Counted from the stretch's first letter, positions 45,188 through 54,612 are shown. The stretch is DNA of 64,000 nt from Clostridia bacterium (GCA_017508485.1 JAFVYV010000005.1:1-64000); one strand, 5' to 3'. Notes: generated from the sequence alone by a model not told the origin. Numbers and translations: made by a program.

Positions 45188-45216
45188 TTTATTTCGGTTA
45201 ACATTTGTGGTACAAT
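45188..45216 (+). promoter_or_regulatory. Weak promoter with extended -10 for the gene at 45261
   Basis: TACAAT (45211-45216) with TTTGTGG before it matches the extended -10 of asnS and nadE; the -35 (TTTATT at 45188-45193, 17-bp spacer) is poor. Confidence 0.55.
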
Positions 45217-45260
45217 ATATAAAGAGAGAGTATGCTCTTAAAAAGTAAGGGGTGTTTTTT

Positions 45261-46004
45261 ATGAAACAAACGGAAGAATTAGAATTATTTTTACAAAAGG
45301 CGGACGACCTTTTACAAAGCAAGTACGTTTTAGCCGATATAAAAATAATCAACCTACTAAAAGCAATTGCAAGTAGTGAAACGATACTAAACGTAATCAA
45401 AAGTTCGCTTGACAATTTTGACTATCAAAAAGAAAAGTTGAATATTTTAAGACCTTCTACTTATATGGAAGATAAAGGGGAAGTAGTATTACCTGAAGAT
45501 GCAAAAACGGTAATTGCTTTCGTGTTCAATCTTTTAATGGAAATTGACGGTAAAAAGGTTGACCTTAACGCATTTATGCAAAAATATTTCTTTGAAGGTG
45601 GCAGTTATTACGAAAGTTATGCGTCTTTTATGACAAAGGTAATTCTTCCTTTCAAAACGGCAATTAAAACGGTAATGGAAAGGCTAATAAGTGGCGAAAT
45701 GGAAACCCCTTTTGAAGAAAAAAAGGAAGAAGTAGTAGCCGAAAAGAAGGACTTTACAACTTATAAAGAAGAGATAAAATATCTTTTAGAAAAGGACTTA
45801 AATAGACTTCAAAAAAGGCGTTTAGGCAAGGTTGAAAAGGTTGAAGTAAAGGTTATAATTGATGCTTTTATTGCAAGTTTAGAGTTAGACGTTGAAGGCA
45901 TAAAATACGCATATTACGCTTATAAATACGCAGCCCTTTACCAAGACATAGGCTTTAACTACAAAAAGATAACCAAAATATTAAAGAAAGAAGAAATTAT
46001 TTAA
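45261..46004 (+). CDS. Helical protein of unknown function
   Basis: A 247-residue acidic-basic, all-helical soluble protein I do not recognise. Two helical halves are separated by a charged linker (FEEKKEEVVAEKKDF, about 153-167). No catalytic motif, signal or membrane span. The ATG at 45261 is chosen (TAAGGGGTG before it) over a GTG at 45252 that lies in the ribosome-binding site. One-base overlap with the Nudix gene (TAATG) suggests a two- or three-gene operon with typA. Confidence 0.5.
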   Translation: MKQTEELELFLQKADDLLQSKYVLADIKIINLLKAIASSETILNVIKSSLDNFDYQKEKLNILRPSTYMEDKGEVVLPEDAKTVIAFVFNLLMEIDGKKVDLNAFMQKYFFEGGSYYESYASFMTKVILPFKTAIKTVMERLISGEMETPFEEKKEEVVAEKKDFTTYKEEIKYLLEKDLNRLQKRRLGKVEKVEVKVIIDAFIASLELDVEGIKYAYYAYKYAALYQDIGFNYKKITKILKKEEII

Positions 46005-46549
46005 TGAAACTTAAAGAAACAAAAAAAGATAGCACTTCTATCTTTAACGGCAAAATATTTAGCGTAAAAGTTGACGGCGTAATTTTACCAGACGGCAAGG
46101 AAAGTAAAAGAGAAATTGTTGAGCATCAAGGCGCAAGTGCCGTGTTAGTAACAAAAAAGGGCAAAATACTTTTTGTTAAGCAGTTTAGATACGCCTTTAA
46201 CAAAGTTTTAATGGAAATTCCTGCAGGTAAATTAAATAAAGGGGAAGACCCTTTAGATACTGCTTGTAGAGAGTTAAAGGAAGAGTGTGGAATTATACCG
46301 TTAAAAATAGAAAAACTTTTTGAAGTTTATCCATCAGCAGGTTATACTACGGAAAAGATTTTTATTTATGAAGTAAAAGACTTTAAGCGTTCAAAAAAAG
46401 AACTTGACGAAGGGGAGTTTTTGCGTTCTACTTGGATAAAGGAAGAAAAGGTAAAAGAGTATATAAAACAAGGCAAAATTAAAGATGCAAAAACTTTATT
46501 AGCCTTACAAAATTATTTTTTAACAAAACTTGAAAAGGAAAATTATTGA
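46004..46549 (+). CDS. nudF: Nudix hydrolase, ADP-ribose pyrophosphatase type
   Basis: A 181-residue Nudix enzyme. The Nudix box runs from G76 to about 98: G-x5-E-x7-REL-x-EE-x-GI is complete (GKLNKGE and CRELKEECGI). The region before it (VVGASAVLV-type, FVKQFRYA) and PSAGYTTEKIFIY after it fit ADP-ribose pyrophosphatases rather than MutT. It overlaps typA by one base. An ADP-ribosylglycohydrolase is 2-3 kb away, so ADP-ribose recycling is plausible but not shown. Confidence 0.88.
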   Translation: MKLKETKKDSTSIFNGKIFSVKVDGVILPDGKESKREIVEHQGASAVLVTKKGKILFVKQFRYAFNKVLMEIPAGKLNKGEDPLDTACRELKEECGIIPLKIEKLFEVYPSAGYTTEKIFIYEVKDFKRSKKELDEGEFLRSTWIKEEKVKEYIKQGKIKDAKTLLALQNYFLTKLEKENY

Positions 46550-48372
46550 TGAAAAGAGAAGACGTAAGAAACGTTGCCATAATAGCCCACGTTGACCACG
46601 GCAAAACGACTTTGGTTAACGAAATGCTAAAACAAGGTGGCATATTTAGAGACAACCAACAAGTAGTAGACCGAGTAATGGATAGTGGCGACCTTGAAAG
46701 GGAAAGGGGCATAACTATTTTAGCAAAAAACACATCTGCTTTTTACAAAAACACAAAAATCAACATAGTTGATACGCCAGGCCACGCAGACTTTGGTGGA
46801 GAAGTAGAAAGAGTACTTAAAATGGTAAACGGCGTTTTAGTATTAGTAGACGCTTGTGAAGGTCCAATGCCACAAACCCGTTTCGTTATGCAAAAAGCGC
46901 TTGAACTTGGTCATAAACTAATTATCGTAGTAAACAAAATTGACCGTCCTGATGCAAGACTATACGAAGTTCAAGATGAAATTTTAGAACTACTTTTTGA
47001 CTTAAACGCAAACGACGACCAAATTGAAAGCCCAATAGTATTTTGTTCAGGAAGAAACGGTACAGCCACAACAAATTTAGAAGTTGAAGGCAAAGACCTA
47101 ACACCACTTTTTGATGCAATTATCAACCACTTTGACGGACAAGAAGTTGATGAAAAGGGGGATTTACAAATACTAGTATCTTCAATTGACTATAACGACT
47201 ACGTAGGTAGAATAGGTATAGGTAGAATTGAACGAGGCGAAGTAGCAGTAAACCAAGACGTATCAATTTGCAACTATAATATTGAAAATAAAACGGCTAA
47301 CGGAAGAATAGTTAGTTTATATCAAATAGAAGGCTTAAACAGAGTTCCGGTTGAAAAGGCAATGGCAGGTGACATAATTTGTTTTAGTGGACTTGAAAAT
47401 ATCTCTATAGGCGATACAGTTTGCCCACTTGGTAAAGCAGAACCAGTACCATTTGTAAAAATTTCCGAACCAACTGTAGAAATGACCTTCTCAGTAAACG
47501 ACTCTCCTTTTGCTGGTAAAGAAGGCAAGTTCGTAACCACAAGACATTTAAGAGACCGTCTATTTAAAGAAATGTTAAAAGACGTATCCTTAAAGGTAGA
47601 AGAAACTTCTTCAGCAGACTCATATAGAGTATGTGGTAGGGGGGAAATGCACCTTTCAATTTTAATTGAAAATATGCGTAGAGCAGGTTACGAATTCCAA
47701 GTAGGCGCACCAAAAGTTTTATATAAAGAAATTGACGGTGTAAAATACGAACCTATTGAAAAGTTGGTTGTTGACGTACCGGAAGATAGAACGGGTAGCG
47801 TTTTCTCAAGCATGGGCGAAAGAAAGGGCGAACTTATCCAAATGGAAAACTTAGGTAGCAGAATAAGATTGGAGTTTTCCGTACCAGAAAGGGGACTTTT
47901 TGGATATAAAAGCCAATTCCTAACAGAAACGAGGGGTGAAGGTGTATTTAACACAATGTTCTTAAATTACGAACCTTACCGTGGCGACATTGAAAGAAGA
48001 AAAACAGGTTCACTAGTAGCCTTTGAAACGGGCGAAGCGGTAACTTACGGTCTATTCAACGCACAAGGCCGTGGTCAATTATTTATTACTCCAGGCGAAG
48101 CCGTATATGAAGGTATGGTTGTCGGCGTATCTCCAAAAGAAGGGGACATAAGCGTAAACGTATGTAAGAAAAAGCATCAAACAAACATGCGTGCGTCAGG
48201 TAGTGATGAAGCACTTCGTTTAGAAACGCCAAGACTAATGAGCCTTGAAGAAAGTATGGAATTTATGGCAGACGACGAACTTTTAGAAGTAACGCCAAAG
48301 AATATAAGAATAAGAAAAAAGACTTTAGACACGGAAACAAGACTAAAGAGAAAGGCAAAAGGCTTAGAATAA
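46549..48372 (+). CDS. typA: Ribosome-associated GTPase TypA/BipA
   Basis: A 607-residue translational GTPase that aids 50S assembly, mainly in cold. G1 [12 protein letters not shown]2 RGITI, G3 [11 protein letters not shown]4 NKIDRPDA. C-terminal EF-G domains III and V and the BipA-specific C-terminal domain with [17 protein letters not shown]. The ATG at 46549 (overlap TGATG) is favoured over a TTG three bases earlier. Ends at a terminator. Confidence 0.96.
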   Translation: MKREDVRNVAIIAHVDHGKTTLVNEMLKQGGIFRDNQQVVDRVMDSGDLERERGITILAKNTSAFYKNTKINIVDTPGHADFGGEVERVLKMVNGVLVLVDACEGPMPQTRFVMQKALELGHKLIIVVNKIDRPDARLYEVQDEILELLFDLNANDDQIESPIVFCSGRNGTATTNLEVEGKDLTPLFDAIINHFDGQEVDEKGDLQILVSSIDYNDYVGRIGIGRIERGEVAVNQDVSICNYNIENKTANGRIVSLYQIEGLNRVPVEKAMAGDIICFSGLENISIGDTVCPLGKAEPVPFVKISEPTVEMTFSVNDSPFAGKEGKFVTTRHLRDRLFKEMLKDVSLKVEETSSADSYRVCGRGEMHLSILIENMRRAGYEFQVGAPKVLYKEIDGVKYEPIEKLVVDVPEDRTGSVFSSMGERKGELIQMENLGSRIRLEFSVPERGLFGYKSQFLTETRGEGVFNTMFLNYEPYRGDIERRKTGSLVAFETGEAVTYGLFNAQGRGQLFITPGEAVYEGMVVGVSPKEGDISVNVCKKKHQTNMRASGSDEALRLETPRLMSLEESMEFMADDELLEVTPKNIRIRKKTLDTETRLKRKAKGLE

Positions 48373-48385
48373 CAAAAAAATCAGT

Positions 48386-48416
48386 AAAAGGCGGGTTTTT
48401 TACCCGTCTTTTTTTG
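48386..48416 (+). terminator. Intrinsic terminator after typA
   Basis: AAGGCGGGT (48388-48396) pairs with ACCCGTCTT (48402-48410) with one G-T, then T7. Confidence 0.85.
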
Positions 48417-48424
48417 TAAATTTA

Positions 48425-48453
48425 TTGAAAACTTTTTATTTTTGTGATAAAAT
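48425..48453 (+). promoter_or_regulatory. Promoter of putP
   Basis: TTGAAA (48425-48430), 17-bp spacer, TAAAAT (48448-48453), with TTTGTGA before the -10. Confidence 0.85.
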
Positions 48454-48484
48454 AAATAGGTATTTTTAATTTTGGAGAAATAAG

Positions 48485-50059
48485 ATGGACAGAAATCAAA
48501 TTATAATCCTAGTAATCTTTATAGCATACTTAGTTGCCATGATAGGTATCGGTGTACTATTTAGTAGAAGAAAGATGAACAATGCACAATACGTTTTAGG
48601 GGGTAGACAACTTAACCCTTGGGTAACTGCAATGAGTGCGCAAGCATCTGATATGAGTGGTTGGCTACTTCAAGGTCTACCAGGCAAGGCTTGTACAATC
48701 GCCGTTATTAGTGGTGGCGTAGGTTTTGCAACAGGTTCTTGTAAATCAGCAATCTTTATTGCAATCGGTCTATTAGTCGGCACAATTCTTAACTGGGTAC
48801 TAACTGCAAGAAGATTAAGAGTTTATACGGAAGTATCAAACAACTCTTTAACTGTAAGTGGATATTTAGGCAACAGATTTAAAGACGACAAAAATATTAT
48901 CAAAATAATCGCCGCAGTAGTAATGTGTATATTCTTCACTTTCTACGCAGCATCAATGTTCGTTGCAAGTGCAAAACTTTTCAACGCAGTATTCGGCTTA
49001 AAATACACTTTAGGCTTAGTAATCGGCGTAGTAGTTATTGCAGTTTACGTAATTTTAGGTGGCTTTTTAGCAGTATCTTGGACTGACCTAATTCAAGGTA
49101 TCTTAATGTTCTTTGCTTTAATTATCATACCTATTATTTGTATGGCAAGACTAAGTGACGATGCAGTTAAATACCAAGCCGCATTAGACATACTAAAATC
49201 AACCTTTAGTTTCGGTTTAGAAGAAGGCTTTGGTGGTATGGAAATAGTCAACGGTTTAGCGTGGGGCTTAGGCTACTTTGGTATGCCACATATTTTAGTA
49301 AGATTTATGGGTATCAAGAGTGATAAGCAAATTAAACCTGCCGCAACAATCGCAATTATTTGGGTAATTATAACTCTATTTGCCGCAGTAGTTGCAGGTA
49401 TTATCGGCGCAGTTCTACTTGACCAAATCGGTACAGGCGCAAACGAAAAGATTTTAATTGAAGTAATTCAAAATCTATTTAACAATAAAGCAATCGTAAT
49501 TTCAGGCATACTACTTTCAGCCGTACTTGCAGCAATTATGTCAACGGCAGATAGCCAACTACTTGTTGCGTCAACTTCATTTAGTAACGACATTTACGGC
49601 ACTCTAAAGAAGGCAATTTTCAAAAAAGAAACTTCTGATAAAGAGTACGTTTGGGTAGGTAGAATTTTAGTATTAGTTCTATCAATAATCGGTTTCTTAA
49701 TCGCCCTTGATGAAAATAGTAGTGTATTTGCATTAGTTGACTTTGCTTGGGGAGGACTTGGCGCTGCGTTTGGTCCAGTAATTTTATTCTCACTATACTC
49801 TAAAAAGGTTAACAAGTGGGGTGCAATTTCAAGTATCGCATCAGGCGCAATCGTTGCAATCGTATGGAACGTTTTAAGTGGCGGTATCTTTGATTTATAC
49901 GAAATCGTACCAGGCTTTATAGTAGCAACTATCGTACTTTTCGTAGTATCAATTTTAACTGAAAAGTTCATAAAGAAAGAAGATAGAGATGCCATGAACG
50001 AAGAATTTGACAAAATGGTAAGTATCATCAAGTCAAAAGAAGTAAAAGAAGAAAAATAA
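48485..50059 (+). CDS. putP: Sodium/proline symporter PutP
   Basis: A 524-residue SSS-family transporter with about 13 helices that imports proline with sodium. YVLGGRQLNPWVTAMSAQASDMSGW (shown in part) is the family signature at the N-terminus, followed by GGFLAVSWTDLIQG and STADSQLLVASTSF, both characteristic of PutP. Charged C-terminal tail. Ribosome-binding site TTGGAG; monocistronic. Confidence 0.93.
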   Translation: MDRNQIIILVIFIAYLVAMIGIGVLFSRRKMNNAQYVLGGRQLNPWVTAMSAQASDMSGWLLQGLPGKACTIAVISGGVGFATGSCKSAIFIAIGLLVGTILNWVLTARRLRVYTEVSNNSLTVSGYLGNRFKDDKNIIKIIAAVVMCIFFTFYAASMFVASAKLFNAVFGLKYTLGLVIGVVVIAVYVILGGFLAVSWTDLIQGILMFFALIIIPIICMARLSDDAVKYQAALDILKSTFSFGLEEGFGGMEIVNGLAWGLGYFGMPHILVRFMGIKSDKQIKPAATIAIIWVIITLFAAVVAGIIGAVLLDQIGTGANEKILIEVIQNLFNNKAIVISGILLSAVLAAIMSTADSQLLVASTSFSNDIYGTLKKAIFKKETSDKEYVWVGRILVLVLSIIGFLIALDENSSVFALVDFAWGGLGAAFGPVILFSLYSKKVNKWGAISSIASGAIVAIVWNVLSGGIFDLYEIVPGFIVATIVLFVVSILTEKFIKKEDRDAMNEEFDKMVSIIKSKEVKEEK

Positions 50060-50072
50060 TAGATAAAAAAGT

Positions 50073-50106
50073 AAAAAGCCTTGCTAATAAAAGCAAGGCT
50101 TTTTTT
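50073..50106. terminator. Bidirectional terminator after putP and the Cys-rich gene
   Basis: AAAAAGCCTTGC (50073-50084) pairs with GCAAGGCTTTTT (50093-50104), T-rich on both strands. Serves both converging genes. Confidence 0.9.
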
Positions 50107-50115
50107 GTTTACAAA

Positions 50116-50310
50116 CTATTTGCAACCTAAGTTGAAAAAGTTAGAGCCACCGTTTTTGCATAAGCAACAAACTAAAAGTAGCACAATAGGTAAACAGCAG
50201 TTGCCGTTAAAAATACCGTTTAAACAGCCACTTTTGCATACGCAAAGAATAAGTAGAATAATTAAAATCCAAAGACAACAGTTGTTATTATCAAAACCAA
50301 AACCGTTCAT
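50116..50310 (-). CDS. Cysteine-rich membrane microprotein
   Basis: A 64-residue protein with 11 cysteines, mostly in CC or CxC arrangements (NNNCCLW, CVCKSGC, NGNCCLP, VCCLCK), and two hydrophobic stretches (about 13-25 and 42-50). Strong support for translation: GGAGG lies eight bases before the ATG (on the minus strand). Similar short Cys-rich hydrophobic proteins are common in uncultured Clostridia without known role. A 7-bp inverted repeat (50336-50342 / 50360-50366) lies in its probable leader. No clear promoter found; function unknown. Confidence 0.75.
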   Translation of the reverse strand: MNGFGFDNNNCCLWILIILLILCVCKSGCLNGIFNGNCCLPIVLLLVCCLCKNGGSNFFNLGCK

Positions 50311-50335
50311 AAAAATATCCTCCGTTTTTCTTAAT

Positions 50336-50366
50336 CTTCGCCTATGTATAAATTTATTTGGCGAAG
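50336..50366 (-). promoter_or_regulatory. Inverted repeat upstream of the Cys-rich gene
   Basis: CTTCGCC (50336-50342) and GGCGAAG (50360-50366), 17-nt spacing. It may be a leader hairpin or an operator. No canonical promoter is recognisable in the 100 bases beyond it on that strand. Confidence 0.45.
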
Positions 50367-50424
50367 TTCTTTTACTTTATAATACTAAAAGGGTGTAAAA
50401 AATGTTCCAAATAGGTCTATTTAG

Positions 50425-50453
50425 TTGCGAATTTTGATTAAATATGATAAAAT
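50425..50453 (+). promoter_or_regulatory. Promoter of the ECF-coaX run
   Basis: TTGCGA (50425-50430), 17-bp spacer, TAAAAT (50448-50453), with TATGA before the -10. Predicted start near 50460, leaving a ~95-nt T-rich leader with several small hairpins (for example TCTA/TAGA and GACT/AGTC) but no riboswitch I can name. Confidence 0.65.
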
Positions 50454-50554
50454 TTTTTATAGCAAATATTCTAGTTAATAGAAATTTGACTTTTTGTTTT
50501 TTTTAGTCGGAACGGATATTCTTTTTTTAAGAAATTCGATTTTGAGGTATTTTT

Positions 50555-51157
50555 ATGAAAGGTAAGTTTTTTACGGCAAAAAATATTGCCCTTTTAGGTG
50601 TTTTGATAGCGTTAGTTATCGTTTTACAACTATTCGCAAGTGCAATACCAATGTTTGGTGTAACCTTAAACTTTAGCCTTATTCCAATTGCATTAGCAGG
50701 GGTTTTACTTGGCGCTTTTGGTGGGGCAATAGTTGGCTTTGCTTGTGGGTTAGTAGTTTTTATCACAATGGCTGTTTTAGGACAAGAACCGTCAACGGCA
50801 TTTTTCTTTCAAACAAATCCCGTTATTTTAACGGTTATGTGTATCGGTAAAACCACGTTAGCAGGGATTGCGTCAGGACTAATTTTCAAATTAATAAAAA
50901 AATTCAATTTTTACGTTGCAGTTATAATTAGTTCGCTAATAATTCCTATCGTAAACACGGGCATATATATGCTTGGCATAGTTTTGATGAAGGATTCTGC
51001 AGTAGAATTTTTAAGTTTATCAGCATCATCAGCAAGCGCAGTATTTATTGCAGTATTTACTATGATATGGCTAAACTTTGTGTTAGAAATTGCAATTACA
51101 GGCATATTTTCACCCGCGTTATACAGGGTTGTAAGAATTTTTAAAAAAGGAGAGTAA
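50555..51157 (+). CDS. ECF transporter S-component, probably for pantothenate
   Basis: A 200-residue membrane protein with six helices and an N-terminal IALLGVLIALVIVL carrying the A-x-x-x-A-type surface used by energy-coupling factor S-components to dock on EcfT. The vitamin is not readable from sequence, but the gene abuts coaX (pantothenate kinase) by 2 bases, which points to pantothenate (PanT). EcfA/EcfT are not in the window and are presumably shared. Ribosome-binding site TTGAGG. Confidence 0.8.
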   Translation: MKGKFFTAKNIALLGVLIALVIVLQLFASAIPMFGVTLNFSLIPIALAGVLLGAFGGAIVGFACGLVVFITMAVLGQEPSTAFFFQTNPVILTVMCIGKTTLAGIASGLIFKLIKKFNFYVAVIISSLIIPIVNTGIYMLGIVLMKDSAVEFLSLSASSASAVFIAVFTMIWLNFVLEIAITGIFSPALYRVVRIFKKGE

Positions 51158-51159
51158 GT

Positions 51160-51927
51160 ATGCTTTTAGCAATAGATTTAGGCAATACAAACATCAAATA
51201 CGGTGTATTTGACGGGAACAAACTACTTGCTTCTTTTAGAGTTTCTTCAAGAATTTCAAGAACGGCAGATGAATACGGTTCAGTTCTTGTAGGCTTACTT
51301 CACGATAGGGGAATTGAAAAGGGGGATATTGACGGAATAGTATTTTCATCAGTAATTCCTGCTCTTAACTATACGATATGCCATATGTGCGAATACTTTT
51401 TTAACATTTCGCCACTAATTATAGGACCGGGCGTAAAAACGGGCTTAAACATAAAGGCAGAAAATCCAAGGGAAGTTGGTGCAGATATCATTGTAAATAG
51501 CGTATCTGCTTTTAGCAAACACGGTGGACCTTTAGTCGTAATTGATTTTGGTACTGCCACCACTTTTGACGTTATCAATGAAAAGTGTGAACTTTTAGGT
51601 GTTGTAATAGCACCGGGAATTAAAACTGCGTTAGAAGGACTTGCAAGTAAAACAGCGCAATTACCAATGGTAGAACTTGATGCGCCAAAAACGGTAATCG
51701 GCAAAAACACAAAACATTGTATGCAAGCAGGTATAATTTTTGGCTTTGCAGGACTTGTAGAAAATATAGTTAATAAAATCAAGCAAGAAATGGGTGTTGA
51801 CTCAATAAAAGTAGTAGCAACAGGTGGTATGGGTGAAATTATCGCTAAAGAAGTTTCTTGTATAGATAAAGTAGATAGAACTCTTACGTTAGACGGGTTG
51901 AGATATATATACGAACTCAACAAATAA
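51160..51927 (+). CDS. coaX: Type III pantothenate kinase
   Basis: A 255-residue ASKHA-fold kinase, first step of coenzyme A synthesis. LAIDLGNTNIKYGVFDG (phosphate-binding, 3-19), GADIIVNSVSA, VIDFGTATTFDVI and GGMGE. Uses ATP and is not inhibited by CoA. Coupled to the S-component upstream by AAGGAGAG; hom follows after 12 bases. Confidence 0.95.
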   Translation: MLLAIDLGNTNIKYGVFDGNKLLASFRVSSRISRTADEYGSVLVGLLHDRGIEKGDIDGIVFSSVIPALNYTICHMCEYFFNISPLIIGPGVKTGLNIKAENPREVGADIIVNSVSAFSKHGGPLVVIDFGTATTFDVINEKCELLGVVIAPGIKTALEGLASKTAQLPMVELDAPKTVIGKNTKHCMQAGIIFGFAGLVENIVNKIKQEMGVDSIKVVATGGMGEIIAKEVSCIDKVDRTLTLDGLRYIYELNK

Positions 51928-51939
51928 TTGGAGGATAAG

Positions 51940-53202
51940 ATGAAAAAATTAGGGGTAGCCATATTAGGACTTGGCGTTGTAGGTAGTGGAACTTACAAAA
52001 TTCTAACTGAAAACAAAGAATACTTTAAGGTTAAAGAAGGTCTTGATATAACGGTAGAAAGCGTACTTGAAATCAACAAAGCAAGAATAGAAGCACTTGG
52101 AATTGAAAAAAGCAAGGTAGCAAAAAATATTGAAGAAGTAGTGTCAAACAGAAACGTAGACGTAGTAGTTGAAGTAATGGGTGGCGTAACTTTTGCTAAA
52201 GACTTTGTTTTAAGCGCATTAAGTAGTGGCAAAACGGTAGTAACTTCTAACAAAGAACTTGTTGCAAAATACTGGCCAGAACTTGAACAAACTGCAAAAA
52301 AGAAAAACGTAGGCTTTTTCTATGAAGCAAGTTCAGTAGGTGGCGTACCAGTAATTAGAACGCTAATAGAAAGTATGCAAGGAAACCATATCACTTCAAT
52401 TAGTGGTATCATAAACGGCACAACTAACTACATTTTAACTCAAATGACTGATAACGGTTGGTCTTATGAAGATGCGCTAAAAGAAGCGCAAAAACTAGGC
52501 TTTGCAGAAGCAAACCCAACTGCCGACGTAGAAGGTTTTGATGCAACTTATAAAATTTCAATTTTATCAAGTTTAGCATTTAACAAGAAAATTTCAATAG
52601 AAAATATTTATAGAGAAGGTATAACAAACCTAAAAGAAAAGGATATTAAGTTTGCAAAAAAACTTGGCTACGTAATTAAAATTTTAGGTATAGGTAAAGA
52701 TACTAAAAACGGCATAGAAGTAAGGGTACATCCAACTTTAGTTAAAAACGATAGCGCACTTGCAAACGTAAAAGGCTCTTTTAACGCCGTTAAAATTGAA
52801 GGGGATAGCGTTGGTGAAATAACCTTAACAGGTCGTGGCGCAGGCTCAATGCCAACTGCAAGCGCAGTCGTTAGCGACGTAATATTTGCAGGTAAGCACA
52901 GCGAATTTTACTATCAACCATTTAACGTAGAAAAGCAAAAACCAGTTAAATACGTTAAAGATTTTACAAGCAAATACTTTGTTAGACTTGAAAGCAAACT
53001 AAATAATAGTGAAGTTAATAAGTTAGAAAAAATCTTTGGCAAAAAGATTGTTATAAACAAAATTGTTAAAGAAGAAAGTGAAAAATTAGATATAGTTATT
53101 TTAACTGAATTAGCATCTGAAAAACAAATGCTAAAGGCTTTAGACAAAATTAAAGCATTAAAAGACCTAACTGTAGAAAACCTAATAAGAGTAGAAGATT
53201 AA
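51940..53202 (+). CDS. hom: Homoserine dehydrogenase
   Basis: A 420-residue enzyme reducing aspartate semialdehyde to homoserine for threonine and methionine. Nucleotide-binding GLGVVGSGTYKIL (about 11-23), SSVGGVPVIRTL, INGTTNYILTQM, and a C-terminal ACT domain (~345-420) for feedback control. The ATG at 51940 is chosen because TTGGAGG (51928-51934) is its ribosome-binding site; a TTG inside that site is not the start. Confidence 0.95.
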   Translation: MKKLGVAILGLGVVGSGTYKILTENKEYFKVKEGLDITVESVLEINKARIEALGIEKSKVAKNIEEVVSNRNVDVVVEVMGGVTFAKDFVLSALSSGKTVVTSNKELVAKYWPELEQTAKKKNVGFFYEASSVGGVPVIRTLIESMQGNHITSISGIINGTTNYILTQMTDNGWSYEDALKEAQKLGFAEANPTADVEGFDATYKISILSSLAFNKKISIENIYREGITNLKEKDIKFAKKLGYVIKILGIGKDTKNGIEVRVHPTLVKNDSALANVKGSFNAVKIEGDSVGEITLTGRGAGSMPTASAVVSDVIFAGKHSEFYYQPFNVEKQKPVKYVKDFTSKYFVRLESKLNNSEVNKLEKIFGKKIVINKIVKEESEKLDIVILTELASEKQMLKALDKIKALKDLTVENLIRVED

Positions 53203-53206
53203 TTGT

Positions 53207-53232
53207 TTAAAGAGAGCATAGACTCTCTTTAA
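53207..53232 (+). other. Intercistronic hairpin between hom and gltA
   Basis: A perfect 10-bp stem, TTAAAGAGAG (53207-53216) and CTCTCTTTAA (53223-53232), 6-nt loop, with no T run after. It is not an intrinsic terminator and may protect or mark a processing point between the two cistrons. Confidence 0.7.
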
Positions 53233-53249
53233 CCATATAAAGGGGAAGT

Positions 53250-54608
53250 ATGAAAAAGATAGAAATTGAGAGAGAATTTTTAGAACTTGGCAATTTATTT
53301 AGGGAAAACACCAAGTTTGACGAATCTCTTTATTCTAAATACAACGTAAAAAGGGGGCTTCGTGATATTGACGGAACGGGTGTAGTTACCGGTTTAACGG
53401 ACATATCAGACGTCATCTCTAAAAAGGAAATAGACGGAAAAATTGTTCCTTGCGAAGGAGAACTATACTACCGTGGAATAAACGTTGAAGATATAGTTGC
53501 AAGTCAAGAAAAAGGTAGCAACCGTTTTGGCTTTGAAGAGGTAATTTTCCTTTTATTATTCAATAAATTACCAACAAAAACGGAACTTCAAGAGTTTATT
53601 GAAGTTTTAGCACATCAAAGAAAGTTGCCAAGAAACTTCGTTAGAGACGTTATACTAAAAGCACCTAACGCAGACGTAATGAACTCTATTTCAAAATCAG
53701 TACTAACTTTATATTCATACGACAAACACGCGTTAGACCTATCAATAGATAACGTGTTAAAACAATGCATAAAAATGATATCCGTTTTACCGTTATTCGC
53801 TATATACGCATACCACTCACATATGCATTATAACGAAAATAAGAGTTTAATTATACATACTTCAGATGAAAATCTTTCAATAGCAGAAAATTTACTTCAC
53901 TTATTAAGACCTGACGGAAAGTACACGGAATTAGAAGCAAAAGTATTAGAAATTGCCCTAATTTTACACGCAGAACACGGTGGTGGTAACAACTCAACCT
54001 TTACAATGCACGTTGTTTCATCAGCAGGAAGTGATACTTATTCAGCAACGACTGCCGCCCTTTCATCATTAAAAGGACCAAAACACGGTGGTGCTAACAT
54101 AAAGGTAGTTCAAATGTTTGACGATATTAAAAAACACGTAAAGCATTGGAACGATAAGGAAGAAATTAAAGCGTATTTAACAAAAATACTTAATAAAGAA
54201 GCGTTTGACGGTTCAGGTTTAATTTACGGCGTAGGTCACGCAGTATATTCAATTTCTGACCCAAGAGCAAAAATACTTAAAAAATACGTTGAAAAACTAG
54301 CAAAAGAAAAAGGCAAAAACAACGAATTCAACCTATATAAAAACGTTGAAGAAGTTGCTTGTTCTTTAGTAACTGAACGTTCAAAATCTTCAAAAAAAGT
54401 AAGCGCAAACGTAGACTTTTACAGCGGTTTTGCTTACAGTATGCTAAACCTACCAACCGAACTTTACACACCGGTTTTTGCAGTAGCAAGAATGGCAGGT
54501 TGGAGTGCGCATAGACTTGAAGAATTATATAATGCCGGTAAAATTATTCGTCCTGCTTACGTAAGCCTAAACAGCAGAAAAGAATACGTAGATATGGAGA
54601 ATAGATAA
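53250..54608 (+). CDS. gltA: Citrate synthase
   Basis: A 452-residue enzyme condensing oxaloacetate and acetyl-CoA. Catalytic His in HAEHGGGNNS and GPKHGGAN, catalytic Asp in NVDFYSGF; DPRAKIL binds substrate. The long N-terminus and PCEGELYYRG fit the clostridial form (Si-type). No aconitase or isocitrate dehydrogenase in the window. Ribosome-binding site AAAGGGGA; preceded by the hairpin. Confidence 0.95.
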   Translation: MKKIEIEREFLELGNLFRENTKFDESLYSKYNVKRGLRDIDGTGVVTGLTDISDVISKKEIDGKIVPCEGELYYRGINVEDIVASQEKGSNRFGFEEVIFLLLFNKLPTKTELQEFIEVLAHQRKLPRNFVRDVILKAPNADVMNSISKSVLTLYSYDKHALDLSIDNVLKQCIKMISVLPLFAIYAYHSHMHYNENKSLIIHTSDENLSIAENLLHLLRPDGKYTELEAKVLEIALILHAEHGGGNNSTFTMHVVSSAGSDTYSATTAALSSLKGPKHGGANIKVVQMFDDIKKHVKHWNDKEEIKAYLTKILNKEAFDGSGLIYGVGHAVYSISDPRAKILKKYVEKLAKEKGKNNEFNLYKNVEEVACSLVTERSKSSKKVSANVDFYSGFAYSMLNLPTELYTPVFAVARMAGWSAHRLEELYNAGKIIRPAYVSLNSRKEYVDMENR

Positions 54609-54612
54609 AAAA

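Noticed and set aside
50081..50398. 105-residue + strand frame
   Set aside because: It lies opposite the Cys-rich gene, has no ribosome-binding site and begins within the terminator; the minus-strand gene has a strong one.
50460..50554. Riboswitch in the leader of the ECF S-component gene
   Set aside because: Only small T-rich hairpins are visible; no conserved core of a known riboswitch class could be recognised.
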